Below, piece after piece: positions 1-9,448 of a DNA stretch of 64,000 bases. Location: contig NZ_AFNV02000025.1 of NCBI RefSeq assembly GCF_000215955.2, forward strand, positions 1 to 64,000, given 5' to 3'. The DNA is from Salinisphaera shabanensis E1L3A (lineage in GTDB: Bacteria; Pseudomonadota; Gammaproteobacteria; Nevskiales; Salinisphaeraceae). The number at the start of each line of letters is the position of its first letter. The first letter of the stretch is position 1. The position numbers and the translations under genes are program-made. The notes under the pieces are model-generated. The model was given only the letters and a program-made list of their open reading frames with translations, made no database searches and was not told the origin of the DNA.

Positions 1-184
1 TACGGACGAAGCTAGGTATAGCGATTACACCTTTTTTCGTATAGCAATACTTGGCTACCTATTGTTCAAACACTTACAGCTTAGAGTTATCGAAAAGCGG
101 AATACCGATTTTTCGATGAGGTTTTAACACGTACGACCGGCGTTCCCCGCTGTTCGCTTAAAGCATCTCAGAATCGATGAACAT
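1..184. other. Non-coding, AT-rich window edge
   Basis: No credible gene is seen here. The stretch is visibly more AT-rich than the rest of the window. It holds one 8-bp inverted repeat (ATCGAAAA at 89-96 and its complement at 110-117) with a 13-base loop. That repeat is not followed by a T-tract, so it is not called as a terminator. The segment lies downstream of ilvD and may include the end of an intergenic region from outside the window. Confidence 0.6.
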
Positions 185-212
185 AAAAAAGCCCGCACGA
201 AGCGGGCTTTCA
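185..212 (-). terminator. Rho-independent terminator of ilvD
   Basis: On the minus strand a GCCCGC stem closes on GCGGGC with a five-base loop (191-207) and is followed directly by a run of T (185-190). It sits about 30 bases past the ilvD stop codon. Confidence 0.85.
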
Positions 213-238
213 ATAGACGGCTACTCAACCAGTGCCAA

Positions 239-1936
239 TCAATCGTCGCCCTGATCCGTAACCGCCCCTTTCGAAGCCGTCCCAACCAACCGAGCATACT
301 TAGCCAACACACCCCGCGTGGCATTCGGCGGCTTCGGCTGCCAGGCGTTGCGGCGGTCCGCAAGTTCTTCGTCGCTGACGTGCAGATGCAACTTACGCTC
401 GCGGGCGTCGATGGTGATGGTGTCGCCTTCTTGCACCAGCGCGATATTTCCGCCGACGGCGGCTTCCGGGGCGACGTGGCCGACGACCATGCCGTAGGTG
501 CCGCCGGAGAAACGGCCGTCGGTGATCAGGCCGACTTCTTCGCCTAGGCCGCGGCCGACAATGGCGGAGGTCGGCGAGAGCATTTCGCGCATGCCGGGGC
601 CGCCTTTCGGGCCTTCGTAGCGGATGACGACGACATCGCCGGAGACGATTTTCTCGTCGACGATGGCCTGCATGGCTTCTTCTTCGGAGTCGAACACGCG
701 GGCGGGGCCGGTGATGGCCGGATTCTTGAGGCCGGTGATCTTGGCGACGCCGCCCTCTTCAGCCAGATTGCCCTTCAGGATGGCCAGATGGCCGGACTTA
801 TACAGGGCCTCTTCCATCGGTAGGATGACTTTCTGGCTCTTCGGCGGCTCATCCGGCACGTCGGCCAGGGTTTCGGCCAGCGTTTCGCCGGTGATGGTCA
901 GGCAGTCGCCGTGCAGCAGGCCAGCGTTGAGCAGCATCTTGAGCACCTGCGGAATGCCACCGGCGGCGTGCAGCTGGGTGACCACGAAACGCCCGGAGGG
1001 CTTGAGGTCGCAGAACACCGGCACCTTGGCACGGATGCGCTCGAAGTCGTCGATGGTGAGGTTCACGTCCGCGGCCTGGGCGATGGCCAGCAGATGCAGC
1101 ACGGCGTTGGTGGAGCCGCCCACGGCCATGATCAGTGTGATGGCATTTTCGAAGGCTTCGAACGTGAGCAGATCACGCGGCTTGATGTCCTTCTCGATGG
1201 CCTGGATCAGCACTTCCGCCGAGCGGGCCGCGCTTTCGGCTTTTTCTTCGTCTTCCGCGGCCATGGTCGACGAATACGGCAGGCTCATGCCCATCGCCTC
1301 GAATGCGCTGGACATGGTGTTGGCGGTGAACATGCCGCCACAGGAGCCGGCGCCGGGGCAGGCATTGCATTCGACGGTCTTGACGCGTTCGTCGTCGATC
1401 TTGCCGGCCACGCGCTGGCCGACGGCTTCGAACACGGAAACCACGGTGAGGTCTTCACCGAAGGCATGGCCGGGCTTGATGGTGCCGCCATAGACGAAGA
1501 TGGCCGGCACGTTCATGCGCGCGATGCCGATCATGGCGCCCGGCATGTTCTTGTCGCAGCCGCCCAGCGCCATGACGCCGTCCATGGATTCACCCTGCAC
1601 GGCCGTTTCGATGACGTCGGCAATGACTTCGCGCGAGACCAGCGAATACTTCATGCCCGGCGTGCCCATGGAGATGCCGTCAGACACGGTCACGGTGCCG
1701 AACATCTGGGACTTGGCGCCGCCGTCTTCGAGCGCAGCTTCGGCCCGCTTGGCCAGATCGTTCAGGCCCATGTTGCAGGGCGTGATGGTCGAGTAGCCGT
1801 TGGCGATGCCGACGATGGGCTTGTTGAAGTCCTCGTCGGTATAGCCCATGGCGCGCAGCATGGCGCGGTTGGGCGCACGCGAGGTGCCCTGGGTGACGAC
1901 GTGACTGCGGCGCTGTTTCGGCGTGTCCTCGGCCAT
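239..1936 (-). CDS. ilvD: Dihydroxy-acid dehydratase
   Basis: This enzyme dehydrates 2,3-dihydroxy-isovalerate and 2,3-dihydroxy-3-methylvalerate to the 2-keto acids in cytoplasmic valine and isoleucine synthesis. The 565-residue product carries the hallmark cysteines that bind the iron-sulfur cluster: Cys54 (ITPCN), Cys127 (GGCDKNMPG) and Cys199 ([10 protein letters not shown]). Its length fits the shorter ~560-residue IlvD/Edd subgroup rather than the ~615-residue E. coli type; that subgroup is often linked to a [2Fe-2S] cluster, but the cluster type is inference. It is monocistronic, with its own terminator downstream and a peroxiredoxin gene upstream in the same direction. The start ATG at 1936 gives the expected N-terminus. 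Confidence 0.97.
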   Translation of the reverse strand: MAEDTPKQRRSHVVTQGTSRAPNRAMLRAMGYTDEDFNKPIVGIANGYSTITPCNMGLNDLAKRAEAALEDGGAKSQMFGTVTVSDGISMGTPGMKYSLVSREVIADVIETAVQGESMDGVMALGGCDKNMPGAMIGIARMNVPAIFVYGGTIKPGHAFGEDLTVVSVFEAVGQRVAGKIDDERVKTVECNACPGAGSCGGMFTANTMSSAFEAMGMSLPYSSTMAAEDEEKAESAARSAEVLIQAIEKDIKPRDLLTFEAFENAITLIMAVGGSTNAVLHLLAIAQAADVNLTIDDFERIRAKVPVFCDLKPSGRFVVTQLHAAGGIPQVLKMLLNAGLLHGDCLTITGETLAETLADVPDEPPKSQKVILPMEEALYKSGHLAILKGNLAEEGGVAKITGLKNPAITGPARVFDSEEEAMQAIVDEKIVSGDVVVIRYEGPKGGPGMREMLSPTSAIVGRGLGEEVGLITDGRFSGGTYGMVVGHVAPEAAVGGNIALVQEGDTITIDARERKLHLHVSDEELADRRNAWQPKPPNATRGVLAKYARLVGTASKGAVTDQGDD

Positions 1937-2086
1937 GATGTGTTCTCGTTGTGGGTCTGAAAGGTGTGCTTGTACTTGTGCAGACAGTGCGGGCGAGGCG
2001 CGCTCGGCCTGGTTTGCACCAGCGCGCGCAGCCGCATTGCCGGCTATCGAGCCGCGTAGTATGCCGCGATGCGTGCAGTACGCACA

Positions 2087-2120
2087 AAAAAAGGCGCGGC
2101 CTCGAAAGACCGCGCCTTTT
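2087..2120 (-). terminator. Rho-independent terminator of the peroxiredoxin gene
   Basis: A 7-bp GC stem (GGCGCGG at 2093-2099 and CCGCGCC at 2110-2116) is flanked by A and T runs, so the minus-strand transcript ends in a U-tract. It lies 21 bases beyond the peroxiredoxin stop codon. Confidence 0.85.
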
Positions 2121-2141
2121 GTTCGCTGACCTGTGCGCCGG

Positions 2142-2777
2142 TTACTTGTTCGGCTGCTTGGTCATGCGCAGGTACGGCTTGAGCTCGTTCCAGCCGGCCG
2201 GGAACAGCTTCTCGGCGTCCTCGTTCGAGAGCGCGGGCGAGACGATCACGTCGTCGCCGTCCTGCCAGTTCGCCGGCGTGGTGACCTTGTAGTTGTCAGT
2301 CAGCTGCAGCGAATCGATCACGCGCAGGATCTCGTCGAAGTTGCGGCCGGCGCTCTTCGGGTAGGTGAGCGTCATGCGGATCTTCTTGTTCGGGTCGATG
2401 ATGAACACCGAACGAACCGTCGACGTGTCGCCCTCGTTGGGGTGGATCATGTCGTAGAGTTGGGCCACCTTGCGGTCGGCATCGCCGATGATCGGGAAGT
2501 TCACGGTGTTGCCCTGGGTCTCTTCGATGTCTTTCGACCAGGCTTTGTGGTCTTCGACCGAGTCCACGGATACGACAATCGCTTTCACGTTGCGCTTGGC
2601 AAAGCGTTCGCCGAGGCCGCCCACGGCGCCCAGCTCGGTGGTGCACACCGGCGTGAAGTCGGCGGGATGCGACATGAGCATGCCCCAGCCGTCGCCGAGC
2701 CATTCGTGGAAGTTGATCTCGCCTTCAGTCGTGTCGGCGGTGAAATCTGGTGCGGTATCGCCCAATCGCAAACTCAT
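2142..2777 (-). CDS. 1-Cys peroxiredoxin (Prx6 family)
   Basis: This is a thiol peroxidase that reduces hydrogen peroxide and organic peroxides in the cytoplasm. The active-site motif [14 protein letters not shown] places the peroxidatic cysteine at residue 45 of the 211-residue product. The long C-terminal region, with a PxxWQxGDDV-type segment, is typical of the Prx6/1-Cys branch. The start at 2777 is preferred over an ATG six codons upstream because GGAG lies eight bases before it, inside the longer reading. The gene has its own terminator and a candidate operator and promoter just upstream, consistent with separate, possibly oxidative-stress, regulation (inference). Confidence 0.93.
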   Translation of the reverse strand: MSLRLGDTAPDFTADTTEGEINFHEWLGDGWGMLMSHPADFTPVCTTELGAVGGLGERFAKRNVKAIVVSVDSVEDHKAWSKDIEETQGNTVNFPIIGDADRKVAQLYDMIHPNEGDTSTVRSVFIIDPNKKIRMTLTYPKSAGRNFDEILRVIDSLQLTDNYKVTTPANWQDGDDVIVSPALSNEDAEKLFPAGWNELKPYLRMTKQPNK

Positions 2778-2800
2778 ATCGCTTACTCCATTCATTGTTG

Positions 2801-2832
2801 TGGCGCGACTATAACAGTGCCATTTCGCGCCA
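2801..2832 (-). promoter_or_regulatory. Candidate operator and extended -10 promoter of the peroxiredoxin gene
   Basis: Perfect 8-bp half-sites TGGCGCGA (2801-2808) and TCGCGCCA (2825-2832) are 16 bases apart. Between them the minus strand reads TGTTATAGT (2808-2816), a good extended -10 element. A regulator bound to the half-sites would cover the promoter. The regulator is unknown. Confidence 0.4.
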
Positions 2833-2934
2833 CTAAATAACTTTCACTTCGTTTTTTATTCTGGGGCCGGCTTTGCGCGGGACAAGGCCGGCGCGTTATC
2901 GCGCATTGCGCCGCAAGCTTCTAGAATGCGGCCC

Positions 2935-3276
2935 ATGAACGATACCCGAAACTCTGCCGACGCCCGTATGGTCTATGTGACCTGCCCGGATATCGAAACC
3001 GCCCGCCTGATCGCCAGCGCGGTAGTCGAACATTTCGAGGCTGCCTGCGTGAATATTCTGCCCGGGCTCGAATCCGTTTATCGCTGGCAATCACGTATCG
3101 AAATCGATAACGAATTGCTGTTACTCATCAAGACGCGTGCCGATCGTGTGGCCAGCATTCAGGCCCGCGTAGCCGCTCTGCACCCAGACGATGTACCGGA
3201 GATGGTTGCGGTGCCGATCATCGAAGGTTCTAGCGCCTATCTCGATTGGCTCGACGAACAGACCCGGCCGCAGTGA
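2935..3276 (+). CDS. cutA: CutA divalent-cation tolerance protein
   Basis: CutA is a small trimeric cytoplasmic protein linked to copper and divalent metal tolerance; its exact biochemical role remains debated. The 113-residue product shows the family core: VYVTCPDIETARLIA near the N-terminus, AACVNILPG, the SVYRW segment and the C-terminal PIIEGSSAYLDWL. An ATG three codons upstream (2926) is an alternative start; neither has a clear Shine-Dalgarno sequence. Its TGA stop overlaps the GTG start of dsbD. cutA next to dsbD is a common gammaproteobacterial arrangement. Confidence 0.93.
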   Translation: MNDTRNSADARMVYVTCPDIETARLIASAVVEHFEAACVNILPGLESVYRWQSRIEIDNELLLLIKTRADRVASIQARVAALHPDDVPEMVAVPIIEGSSAYLDWLDEQTRPQ

Positions 3277-5108
3277 CCCCCAGAGCGCGTGTTGCCAATC
3301 CATACAGCTGGCCGTGGCTGGCGCTGGTTCTAATTGTTTGCGTTCTCGGCCTGGCGAGTACCCTCGCCCAGGCCGCCAACGACTTTCTGCCGGTTGACGA
3401 AGCGTTTGCGCCCAGCGCGGCGCGTACGGCCGACGGTGATATCGCGATTACATGGCAGATTGCCGATACCTATTACCTGTATCGCCACGCCTTCGATTTC
3501 GAGCTGACCGACGGCGATGTTTCGAATCTAGGCGATCCGCAAATCCCGGACGGGGAAAAACACACCGACGAATTCTTCGGCCCGGTCGAGACGTATCGCG
3601 ACAGCGTGCGCGTGATCATGCCCGTCGAGGGCGACACGCCGCTGGCCGACGACGCGCGGCTAAGCGTGACTTATCAAGGCTGTGCGGATGCCGGCCTGTG
3701 CTACCCGCCACAGACGAAAACGCTGGATATTTCGCCGACGCGTTCCGGCGAAAACACCCCGGCTGAATCCGGCATCACCGATGATAGCGGTGGTTTCCTG
3801 ACCCAGCAGGATGATCTGGCCGGGCGGCTGGCCAGTGCGGGCACGCTGCCCACGTTGGGGCTGTTCTTCGTCTTCGGGCTATTGTTGGCATTCACGCCGT
3901 GCATCCTGCCGATGATCCCGATTCTTTCCGGGCTGATCGTCGGCGCCCAGGCGTCCCCGGCACGTGCTTTCACACTTTCGCTGGCCTATGTATTGGCGAT
4001 GGCTGCGGCCTATACCGTATTCGGCGTCATCGCTGGCTATTTCGGTGCCAACCTGCAGGCCGCACTGCAGATGCCGGCGGTGCTCATTCCGTTTGCCGTG
4101 GTGTTCGTAGTGCTGGCGCTGGCTGCCTTCGGCGTGTTCCAACTACAGATGCCCGCGCCGATTCGCCAGCGTGCCAGTGCGATCGGCGCGCGCCGTGGCG
4201 GCATCGTTGGCGCATCGCTCATGGGGTTTTTCTCGGCGCTGATCGCCGGGCCCTGCCTCGCACCGCCGCTTGTGGGCGCGCTGCTCTATATCTCCAGCAG
4301 CGGCGACATGGTGCTGGGGGGCGCCGCGTTGTTCATGCTCGGCCTGGGCATGGGCGTACCGCTGATCGCGATTGGCGTGTTCGGCGCACGACTCATGCCG
4401 CACGCCGGCGCCTGGATGAAGGAAGTCCAGATCCTGTCCGGCGTCATCCTTCTGGCCGTCGCGCTCTGGCTGCTGACGCGCATCCTGCCCGCGCCGGTCA
4501 GCTTGGCGGGCTGGGGCTTGTTGGCATTGGCGTACGCGAGCTACCTGTCCACACTCGAAACCGCCGCCCGCGCGGGCCGGGCGATCAAGCGCGGCGTGGT
4601 ATTCCTTTTGTTCGTCTATGCCGGTGCGGCAACACTTGGCCTGCTTGCCGGCGCCAACAACGCCAGCGCGTTGCGCCCGCTCGCACCGCTGCTGGGCGGC
4701 GCCGTGAATGCCGGCGCCACGGCGCAAAGTACGACGACATCCCCGTTCACCCGGGTCGCGGATCTCGATCAACTCAAGGCCGCCCTGGCCAACGCACACG
4801 AGAACGGCCGTCCCGCGGTCGTCGATTTCTATGCCGACTGGTGTGTGGAATGCGTACAGATGGAACACGGCCTGTTCGCGGAACCGGACGTACGCGCGGC
4901 CTTGTCTGAGGTCGTCGCGCTGCAGGTCGATGTCACCGACTACGACAGTACAGACCGCGCGCTCATGCGCGATCTGGATGTGTTCGGCCCGCCCACGGTG
5001 CTGTTCTACCGACCCGACGGCACCGAAGCCGCCGATCAGCGCCTGATCGGCACGATCGATACCGCGGGCTTCATACAACGGCTGCAGCGGCTGGAGCGTT
5101 CACGATGA
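3273..5108 (+). CDS. dsbD: Thiol:disulfide interchange protein DsbD
   Basis: DsbD passes electrons from cytoplasmic thioredoxin across the inner membrane to periplasmic DsbC, DsbG and cytochrome-maturation thioredoxins. From the GTG at 3273 the product is 611 residues. A signal segment is followed by the periplasmic alpha domain (YQGCADAGLCYPP, Cys137 and Cys143). A roughly eight-helix beta domain comes next, with the paired membrane cysteines in AFTPCILP (Cys210) and AGPCLAPP (Cys328). A C-terminal thioredoxin-like gamma domain has DWCVEC (Cys524, Cys527). All six cysteines are present. The GTG overlaps the cutA stop, favouring coupling; a TTG nine codons earlier is less likely. The next gene overlaps by four bases. 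Confidence 0.96.
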   Translation: MTPRARVANPYSWPWLALVLIVCVLGLASTLAQAANDFLPVDEAFAPSAARTADGDIAITWQIADTYYLYRHAFDFELTDGDVSNLGDPQIPDGEKHTDEFFGPVETYRDSVRVIMPVEGDTPLADDARLSVTYQGCADAGLCYPPQTKTLDISPTRSGENTPAESGITDDSGGFLTQQDDLAGRLASAGTLPTLGLFFVFGLLLAFTPCILPMIPILSGLIVGAQASPARAFTLSLAYVLAMAAAYTVFGVIAGYFGANLQAALQMPAVLIPFAVVFVVLALAAFGVFQLQMPAPIRQRASAIGARRGGIVGASLMGFFSALIAGPCLAPPLVGALLYISSSGDMVLGGAALFMLGLGMGVPLIAIGVFGARLMPHAGAWMKEVQILSGVILLAVALWLLTRILPAPVSLAGWGLLALAYASYLSTLETAARAGRAIKRGVVFLLFVYAGAATLGLLAGANNASALRPLAPLLGGAVNAGATAQSTTTSPFTRVADLDQLKAALANAHENGRPAVVDFYADWCVECVQMEHGLFAEPDVRAALSEVVALQVDVTDYDSTDRALMRDLDVFGPPTVLFYRPDGTEAADQRLIGTIDTAGFIQRLQRLERSR

Positions 5109-5650
5109 GTCGCCGGGTTGCCAATATCGTTGGTGTCGCCCTGCTCGTAGCCGCCGCCGTTATTGGCGGATTCGCCTACTGGATGAGCGCCGACGATACG
5201 CCGCATCGTCCCGATTTCACCCTGGCCGATCTCGAAGGCCAGCCGCATTCGATCGCCGACTACGACGGCCAGGTCGTAGTGCTCAACTTCTGGGCCAGCT
5301 GGTGCAAACCCTGCCGCGAAGAAGTGCCCATGCTCATCGACGCCCAACGCGAGTATGGCGAGCAAGGGTTCCAGATTCTCGGCATTGCGGTCGATACACC
5401 CGACGCGGCGCGCGAATTTGCAAACGCCTACGACATCAACTATCCCGTGTTGGCCGATGCAACCGAAGGCGCGCGTATTCAGGATCGCTATACCGCGCAA
5501 GACGCACCGGCCGGCGTGCTGCCATTCACAGCGATCGTCGATCGTGACGGGCGCGTGGTCGAACGCATTGCGGGCGCGCTGGATCATGCGCGATTGTCCG
5601 ATATCGTGCAGCCATTGCTCGAAAAAAGGGCATCTGCGACGAAAGACTGA
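5105..5650 (+). CDS. TlpA/ResA-type membrane-anchored thioredoxin
   Basis: This is a periplasm-facing disulfide reductase of the AhpC/TSA-TlpA family. An N-terminal transmembrane helix (about residues 7-26) anchors a thioredoxin fold with the redox motif WASWCKPC (Cys67, Cys70) and a cis-proline region in LPFTAIVDRDG. It is 181 residues and starts within ATGA at the end of dsbD, so translation is probably coupled. Its likely electron donor is DsbD; likely targets are apocytochromes or other periplasmic thiols. Which of the TlpA-like roles it fills cannot be told from sequence alone. Confidence 0.9.
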   Translation: MSRRVANIVGVALLVAAAVIGGFAYWMSADDTPHRPDFTLADLEGQPHSIADYDGQVVVLNFWASWCKPCREEVPMLIDAQREYGEQGFQILGIAVDTPDAAREFANAYDINYPVLADATEGARIQDRYTAQDAPAGVLPFTAIVDRDGRVVERIAGALDHARLSDIVQPLLEKRASATKD

Positions 5651-5822
5651 GCCGCGGCCCCGAACACCGGGTAACAGCCGCTGCCATGCGGCGTGGCTGG
5701 CCTGAACGTCGCCGAATTATCGACAATACGGTGGCGAACGGTCGCGAAAACACTTTCTTTTCGGTTGTAACACCGATTTCCTTGGGGCAGACTCCGACGA
5801 TCGCCATACACGGACGGCCTGC

Positions 5823-6278
5823 GTGGCTCATTTTCTGCTGCTCAACGGACCCAACCTCAACCTGCTCGGCACCCGCGAGCCGGATGTCTACGGCCACGAC
5901 ACGCTGGCCGATATCGAGCACCGTCTAGAAGCACGCGCAGGCGAACAGGGCCACAGCCTGGCCTGTTTTCAGTCCAACAGCGAAGGCGAACTGATCGATC
6001 GCATCCACACCGCACGCGATGAAAACATCGCCTGTGTGCTGTTCAACCCCGGTGCATTCACGCATACGAGCATCGCTCTGCGCGATGCGCTGCTGGGCAC
6101 GGGCCTGGCCTGTATCGAAATCCATCTATCCAACACCGCGCAACGCGAAGCGTTTCGTCATCATTCCTATATCGCCGACATCGCGATCGGCACCATCACC
6201 GGTTTTGGCGCGCACGGCTACATCCTGGCCCTGGATGCCGCAATGGCGCGCGCCGCCGAGACCACCGAGGAGAAATAG
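5823..6278 (+). CDS. aroQ: 3-dehydroquinate dehydratase, type II
   Basis: This enzyme catalyses the third shikimate-pathway step, 3-dehydroquinate to 3-dehydroshikimate, through the type II mechanism in a dodecamer. The 151-residue product shows [15 protein letters not shown], the catalytic tyrosine Tyr23 (DVYG), [18 protein letters not shown], the catalytic histidine His101 in IEIHLSN, and RHHSYI. The start is a GTG. The gene is directly followed by accB and accC, the familiar aroQ-accB-accC arrangement of gammaproteobacteria. Confidence 0.97.
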   Translation: MAHFLLLNGPNLNLLGTREPDVYGHDTLADIEHRLEARAGEQGHSLACFQSNSEGELIDRIHTARDENIACVLFNPGAFTHTSIALRDALLGTGLACIEIHLSNTAQREAFRHHSYIADIAIGTITGFGAHGYILALDAAMARAAETTEEK

Positions 6279-6284
6279 CACCCC

Positions 6285-6752
6285 ATGGATATCCGCAAGC
6301 TGAAAAAGCTCATCGAGCTGGTCGAGGATTCCGGCATCGCCGAACTTGAAATCACCGAAGGTGAAGAGTCCGTGCGTATCGGCCGTTATCCGGCGCCCGG
6401 CAGTGTGCCGGCCGCCCCGGCCCAACCGGCAGCCCCTGCGGCGCCGGCGCCCGCCCCGGCTGCAGCAGCCGCCGGTAACGACGCCAGCGCGCAAGAAGAG
6501 GACGCCGACACGCCGGAAGGCCATATCGTGCGTTCGCCGATGGTCGGCACCTTCTATCGTGCGCCGGCACCGGATGCCAAGCCTTTCGTGGATGTCGGCG
6601 ACAAGATCGGACCGAGCGACACGCTGTGCATCATCGAAGCCATGAAGATGCTCAATCAGATCGAGGCCGAAGTCTCGGGTGAGGTCAGCGCCGTGCTGGT
6701 TGAAAACGGCCAGCCGGTCGAGTTCGACCAGCCGCTGTTCGTCGTCAAATAA
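6285..6752 (+). CDS. accB: Biotin carboxyl carrier protein of acetyl-CoA carboxylase
   Basis: This protein carries the biotin that shuttles carboxyl groups between AccC and the AccAD carboxyltransferase in malonyl-CoA synthesis. The 155-residue protein has a short N-terminal assembly region and an alanine-proline-rich flexible linker (about residues 36-63). The C-terminal biotinyl domain holds EAMKM, with the biotinylated lysine at Lys121. It starts seven bases after aroQ and is followed by accC after a strong GGAGG ribosome-binding site. Confidence 0.98.
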   Translation: MDIRKLKKLIELVEDSGIAELEITEGEESVRIGRYPAPGSVPAAPAQPAAPAAPAPAPAAAAAGNDASAQEEDADTPEGHIVRSPMVGTFYRAPAPDAKPFVDVGDKIGPSDTLCIIEAMKMLNQIEAEVSGEVSAVLVENGQPVEFDQPLFVVK

Positions 6753-6762
6753 CGGAGGAAAT

Positions 6763-8124
6763 ATGCCCATGCTAGGCAAAGTCCTCATCGCCAATCGCGG
6801 CGAGATCGCGCTGCGTATTCTGCGTGCCTGCCGCGAGCTCGATATTCCCGTGGTTGCGGCCTATTCGACCGCCGATCGCGAACAGAAACACGTACTGCTG
6901 GCCGAAGAAGCCGTGTGCATCGGACCGGCCGAAAGCGCTAAAAGCTATCTGAACATGGCGGCACTGATGAGTACGGCCGAGGTGGCCGGCGCCAGTGCCA
7001 TTCATCCCGGCTATGGTTTTCTGTCCGAAAACGCCGATTTCGCCGAGAGCGTCGAACAGTCCGGCTTCACGTTTATCGGCCCGCGCGCGGAAACCATCCG
7101 TCTGATGGGCGACAAGACTTCGGCCATTCAGGAAATGAAAGCCGCGGGCGTGCCCTGCGTGCCCGGTTCCGGGGCGCCACTGACGGCCGATGATGCGGCC
7201 AATCGCAAGCTGGCCCAGAAGATTGGTTTTCCGGTCATTATCAAGGCCGCCGGTGGCGGCGGCGGGCGCGGCATGCACGTGGTCTACGAGGCCAAGGCGC
7301 TCGCCGGCGCCATCGATATGGCGCGCCGCGAAGCCGCCAGCTTTTTCGGCAACCCGGCCGTCTATATGGAAAAGTACCTCGAGCTGCCGCGGCATATCGA
7401 GGTGCAGGTGCTCGCCGACAATCATGGCAACGCGATCCATCTGGGCGAGCGCGACTGTTCGCCGCAGCGGCGTCATCAGAAAGTCGTCGAGGAAGCGCCG
7501 GCACCCGGCATCACCCCGGAAGAACGTGAACATATCGGCAAGCTGTGTACCGATGCCTGCAAGCGTATCGGCTATCGCGGCGCGGGCACGTTCGAGTTTC
7601 TCTACGAAAACGGCGAGTTTCATTTCATCGAAATGAACACGCGTATTCAGGTCGAGCATCCGGTGACGGAAATGATTACCGGCGTGGATCTCGTCGCCGA
7701 GCAGCTGCGTATCGCGGCCGGCCACGAGCTGCGCTACAAGCAGGAGGATATCGTGCTGCGCGGGCATGCGATCGAATGTCGCGTGAACGCCGAACACGCT
7801 GAAACGTTCGTGCCCTCACCCGGCAAGATCCAGGCGTATCATGCCCCGGGTGGCCCGGGTATTCGCATGGATTCGCATATCTATGCCGGCTACAGCATTC
7901 CGCCGTATTACGACTCGCTCATCGGCAAGCTCATCGCCCATGGCGATACGCGTGCAGCCGCCACGGCGCGCCTGAACATGGCGCTCTCGGAAATGGTGGT
8001 CGAGGGCATCAACACCAATATCGCCCTGCACAAGCGCATCATCCACGATCCGGCGCATATCGAAGGCGGCGTATCGATTCACTGGCTCGAGAAGAAGCTC
8101 AAGGAAGAAAGCAGTCGTGGCTGA
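6763..8124 (+). CDS. accC: Biotin carboxylase subunit of acetyl-CoA carboxylase
   Basis: This ATP-grasp enzyme carboxylates biotin on AccB using bicarbonate. The product begins [14 protein letters not shown] and has the glycine-rich ATP loop [11 protein letters not shown]. It also has the HIEVQVLAD and [13 protein letters not shown] segments and the [14 protein letters not shown] active-site region. GGAGG at 6754-6758 serves either this ATG or the in-frame ATG at 6769; the latter would give an MLGKV start closer to the E. coli N-terminus. Length is 453 residues, close to the usual ~449. The end overlaps prmA by eight bases. Confidence 0.98.
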   Translation: MPMLGKVLIANRGEIALRILRACRELDIPVVAAYSTADREQKHVLLAEEAVCIGPAESAKSYLNMAALMSTAEVAGASAIHPGYGFLSENADFAESVEQSGFTFIGPRAETIRLMGDKTSAIQEMKAAGVPCVPGSGAPLTADDAANRKLAQKIGFPVIIKAAGGGGGRGMHVVYEAKALAGAIDMARREAASFFGNPAVYMEKYLELPRHIEVQVLADNHGNAIHLGERDCSPQRRHQKVVEEAPAPGITPEEREHIGKLCTDACKRIGYRGAGTFEFLYENGEFHFIEMNTRIQVEHPVTEMITGVDLVAEQLRIAAGHELRYKQEDIVLRGHAIECRVNAEHAETFVPSPGKIQAYHAPGGPGIRMDSHIYAGYSIPPYYDSLIGKLIAHGDTRAAATARLNMALSEMVVEGINTNIALHKRIIHDPAHIEGGVSIHWLEKKLKEESSRG

Positions 8125-9016
8125 AACACGCAGCCCGGTTGCGTGGTTGCAGATCACGGTCGAAACACCCAAAGCCTCGCTTGCCGAGGCGGTGTTCGAA
8201 AGTTTTGACGCCGAGGCCGTGACCGTACTCGACGCCGGCGATGACATCACCGTCGAAAATACGCCCAACGAACAGCCGGCCTTTCAGGACTCGCGCATCA
8301 CCGGACTGTTCACCGACGGTACCCGGGCCGAGCCGATCGAAACGGCGCTGCGTGACGCCCTCGGCGACGAAGCCGTGATTCGTGTCGACCGACTGGAAAA
8401 TGAGGACTGGGCCAGTGCCTGGCTGGCCCAGCACCCGCCGATTCGGTTCGGCGAACGGCTATGGATCGCCCCGCACAATGCGCCGGTCGAAGCCGACGAC
8501 GATGCCATTATCGTGCGTCTGGATCCGGGGCTGGCCTTCGGTACCGGCACCCACCCGACCACAGCGCTATGTCTGGAATGGCTCGCCACGGCCGATCTCG
8601 CCGGCAAGGATGTGCTCGATTACGGCTGTGGCTCGGGCATTCTCGCCGTCGCGGCGGCCCGGCTGGGCGCGGCCTCGGTGACCGCTGTTGATATCGATGA
8701 TCAGGCCGTACGCGCGACCCAGGAGAACGCCGAGCGCAACGGCGTACTCGACCGCATACACACGCCGCCACTCGATGACATCGGCGAGCGCGAGTTCGAT
8801 ATCGTGCTGGCCAACATCCTTGCCAAGCCGCTCATCGCCCTCGCGCCGACGCTGACCGCCCATGCCGCCCCCGGCGCGCCGCTGGTGCTTTCCGGATTGC
8901 TCACGCGTCAGATCGAGGACGTGAAAAACGCCTATACGCGCGCATTCGAGTTCGCCGAGCCGGTCGTCGAAGAAGACTGGGTGTGCCTGAATGGCCGACG
9001 CCACGGGGCTGGATAA
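8117..9016 (+). CDS. prmA: Ribosomal protein L11 methyltransferase
   Basis: PrmA trimethylates ribosomal protein L11 using S-adenosylmethionine. The 299-residue product has an N-terminal L11-recognition domain. Its catalytic domain carries the PrmA signature [14 protein letters not shown], the SAM-binding motif [13 protein letters not shown] and the NILAKPL motif. The start is a GTG that overlaps the end of accC, so it closes the aroQ-accBC operon. In many relatives dusB and fis follow; here fis follows directly. Confidence 0.96.
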   Translation: MAETRSPVAWLQITVETPKASLAEAVFESFDAEAVTVLDAGDDITVENTPNEQPAFQDSRITGLFTDGTRAEPIETALRDALGDEAVIRVDRLENEDWASAWLAQHPPIRFGERLWIAPHNAPVEADDDAIIVRLDPGLAFGTGTHPTTALCLEWLATADLAGKDVLDYGCGSGILAVAAARLGAASVTAVDIDDQAVRATQENAERNGVLDRIHTPPLDDIGEREFDIVLANILAKPLIALAPTLTAHAAPGAPLVLSGLLTRQIEDVKNAYTRAFEFAEPVVEEDWVCLNGRRHGAG

Positions 9017-9100
9017 ACAATAGCCCAAAAGTCGTCTTTCTCTGCGCGCGAAATGCCGTTATAGTTTTGCGCCTTGTCCCTGCCAGTGCGCCCGTTTCGA

Positions 9101-9358
9101 ATGCCGAAGACCGACTCCGACGCTGCCCAGCCGCTCAGTCATTATGTCGGCGCCAGTCTCGATCGTTATTTCGAATCACTCAACGGCTGCGCACCACCGC
9201 ACGATCTGTATCAGATGGTGCTTGAGCAGGTCGAAAAGCCGTTGCTGGAACGCGTACTCGATTACAGCCAGGGCAACCAGTCGCGTGCCGCCGAAATGCT
9301 GGGCATCAATCGCGGCACCTTGCGCAAGAAACTGCGTAACTACGCGCTCGACCGTTAA
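9101..9358 (+). CDS. fis: DNA-binding protein Fis
   Basis: Fis is a nucleoid-associated protein that bends DNA and activates stable-RNA and many growth-phase genes. The 85-residue product has the dimerisation helices and the C-terminal helix-turn-helix (NQSRAAEMLGINRGTLRKKL), nearly invariant in the family. The ATG at 9101 is preferred over a TTG at 9074. Fis is usually a little longer (about 98 residues in E. coli). The normal upstream partner dusB is absent. A TATAGT hexamer at 9060-9065 could be a -10 element, but no good -35 was seen. Confidence 0.93.
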   Translation: MPKTDSDAAQPLSHYVGASLDRYFESLNGCAPPHDLYQMVLEQVEKPLLERVLDYSQGNQSRAAEMLGINRGTLRKKLRNYALDR

Positions 9359-9385
9359 GCCGCCGAACAAGGCCGTAAAGCTATC

Positions 9386-9410
9386 CACCCGCACTGCGGG
9401 TGTTTTTATT
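9386..9410 (+). terminator. Rho-independent terminator after fis
   Basis: CACCCGC (9386-9392) pairs perfectly with GCGGGTG (9396-9402) across a three-base loop and is followed by TTTTTATT. It separates fis from purH, which implies that purH has its own promoter between about 9410 and 9449 or relies on read-through. Confidence 0.85.
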
Positions 9411-9448
9411 TCAAACGAACACAATCCGTTCTACGGACAAAGGCTATC

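Noticed and set aside
89-117. Inverted repeat ATCGAAAA/TTTTCGAT as a terminator
   Set aside because: Weak AT-rich stem with a 13-base loop and no T-tract in a useful position.
911-1960. Long plus-strand reading frame opposite ilvD
   Set aside because: It is antisense to a clear ilvD and its translation is rich in His, Gly, Asp and Arg with no family motifs, as expected for a shadow frame in GC-rich DNA.
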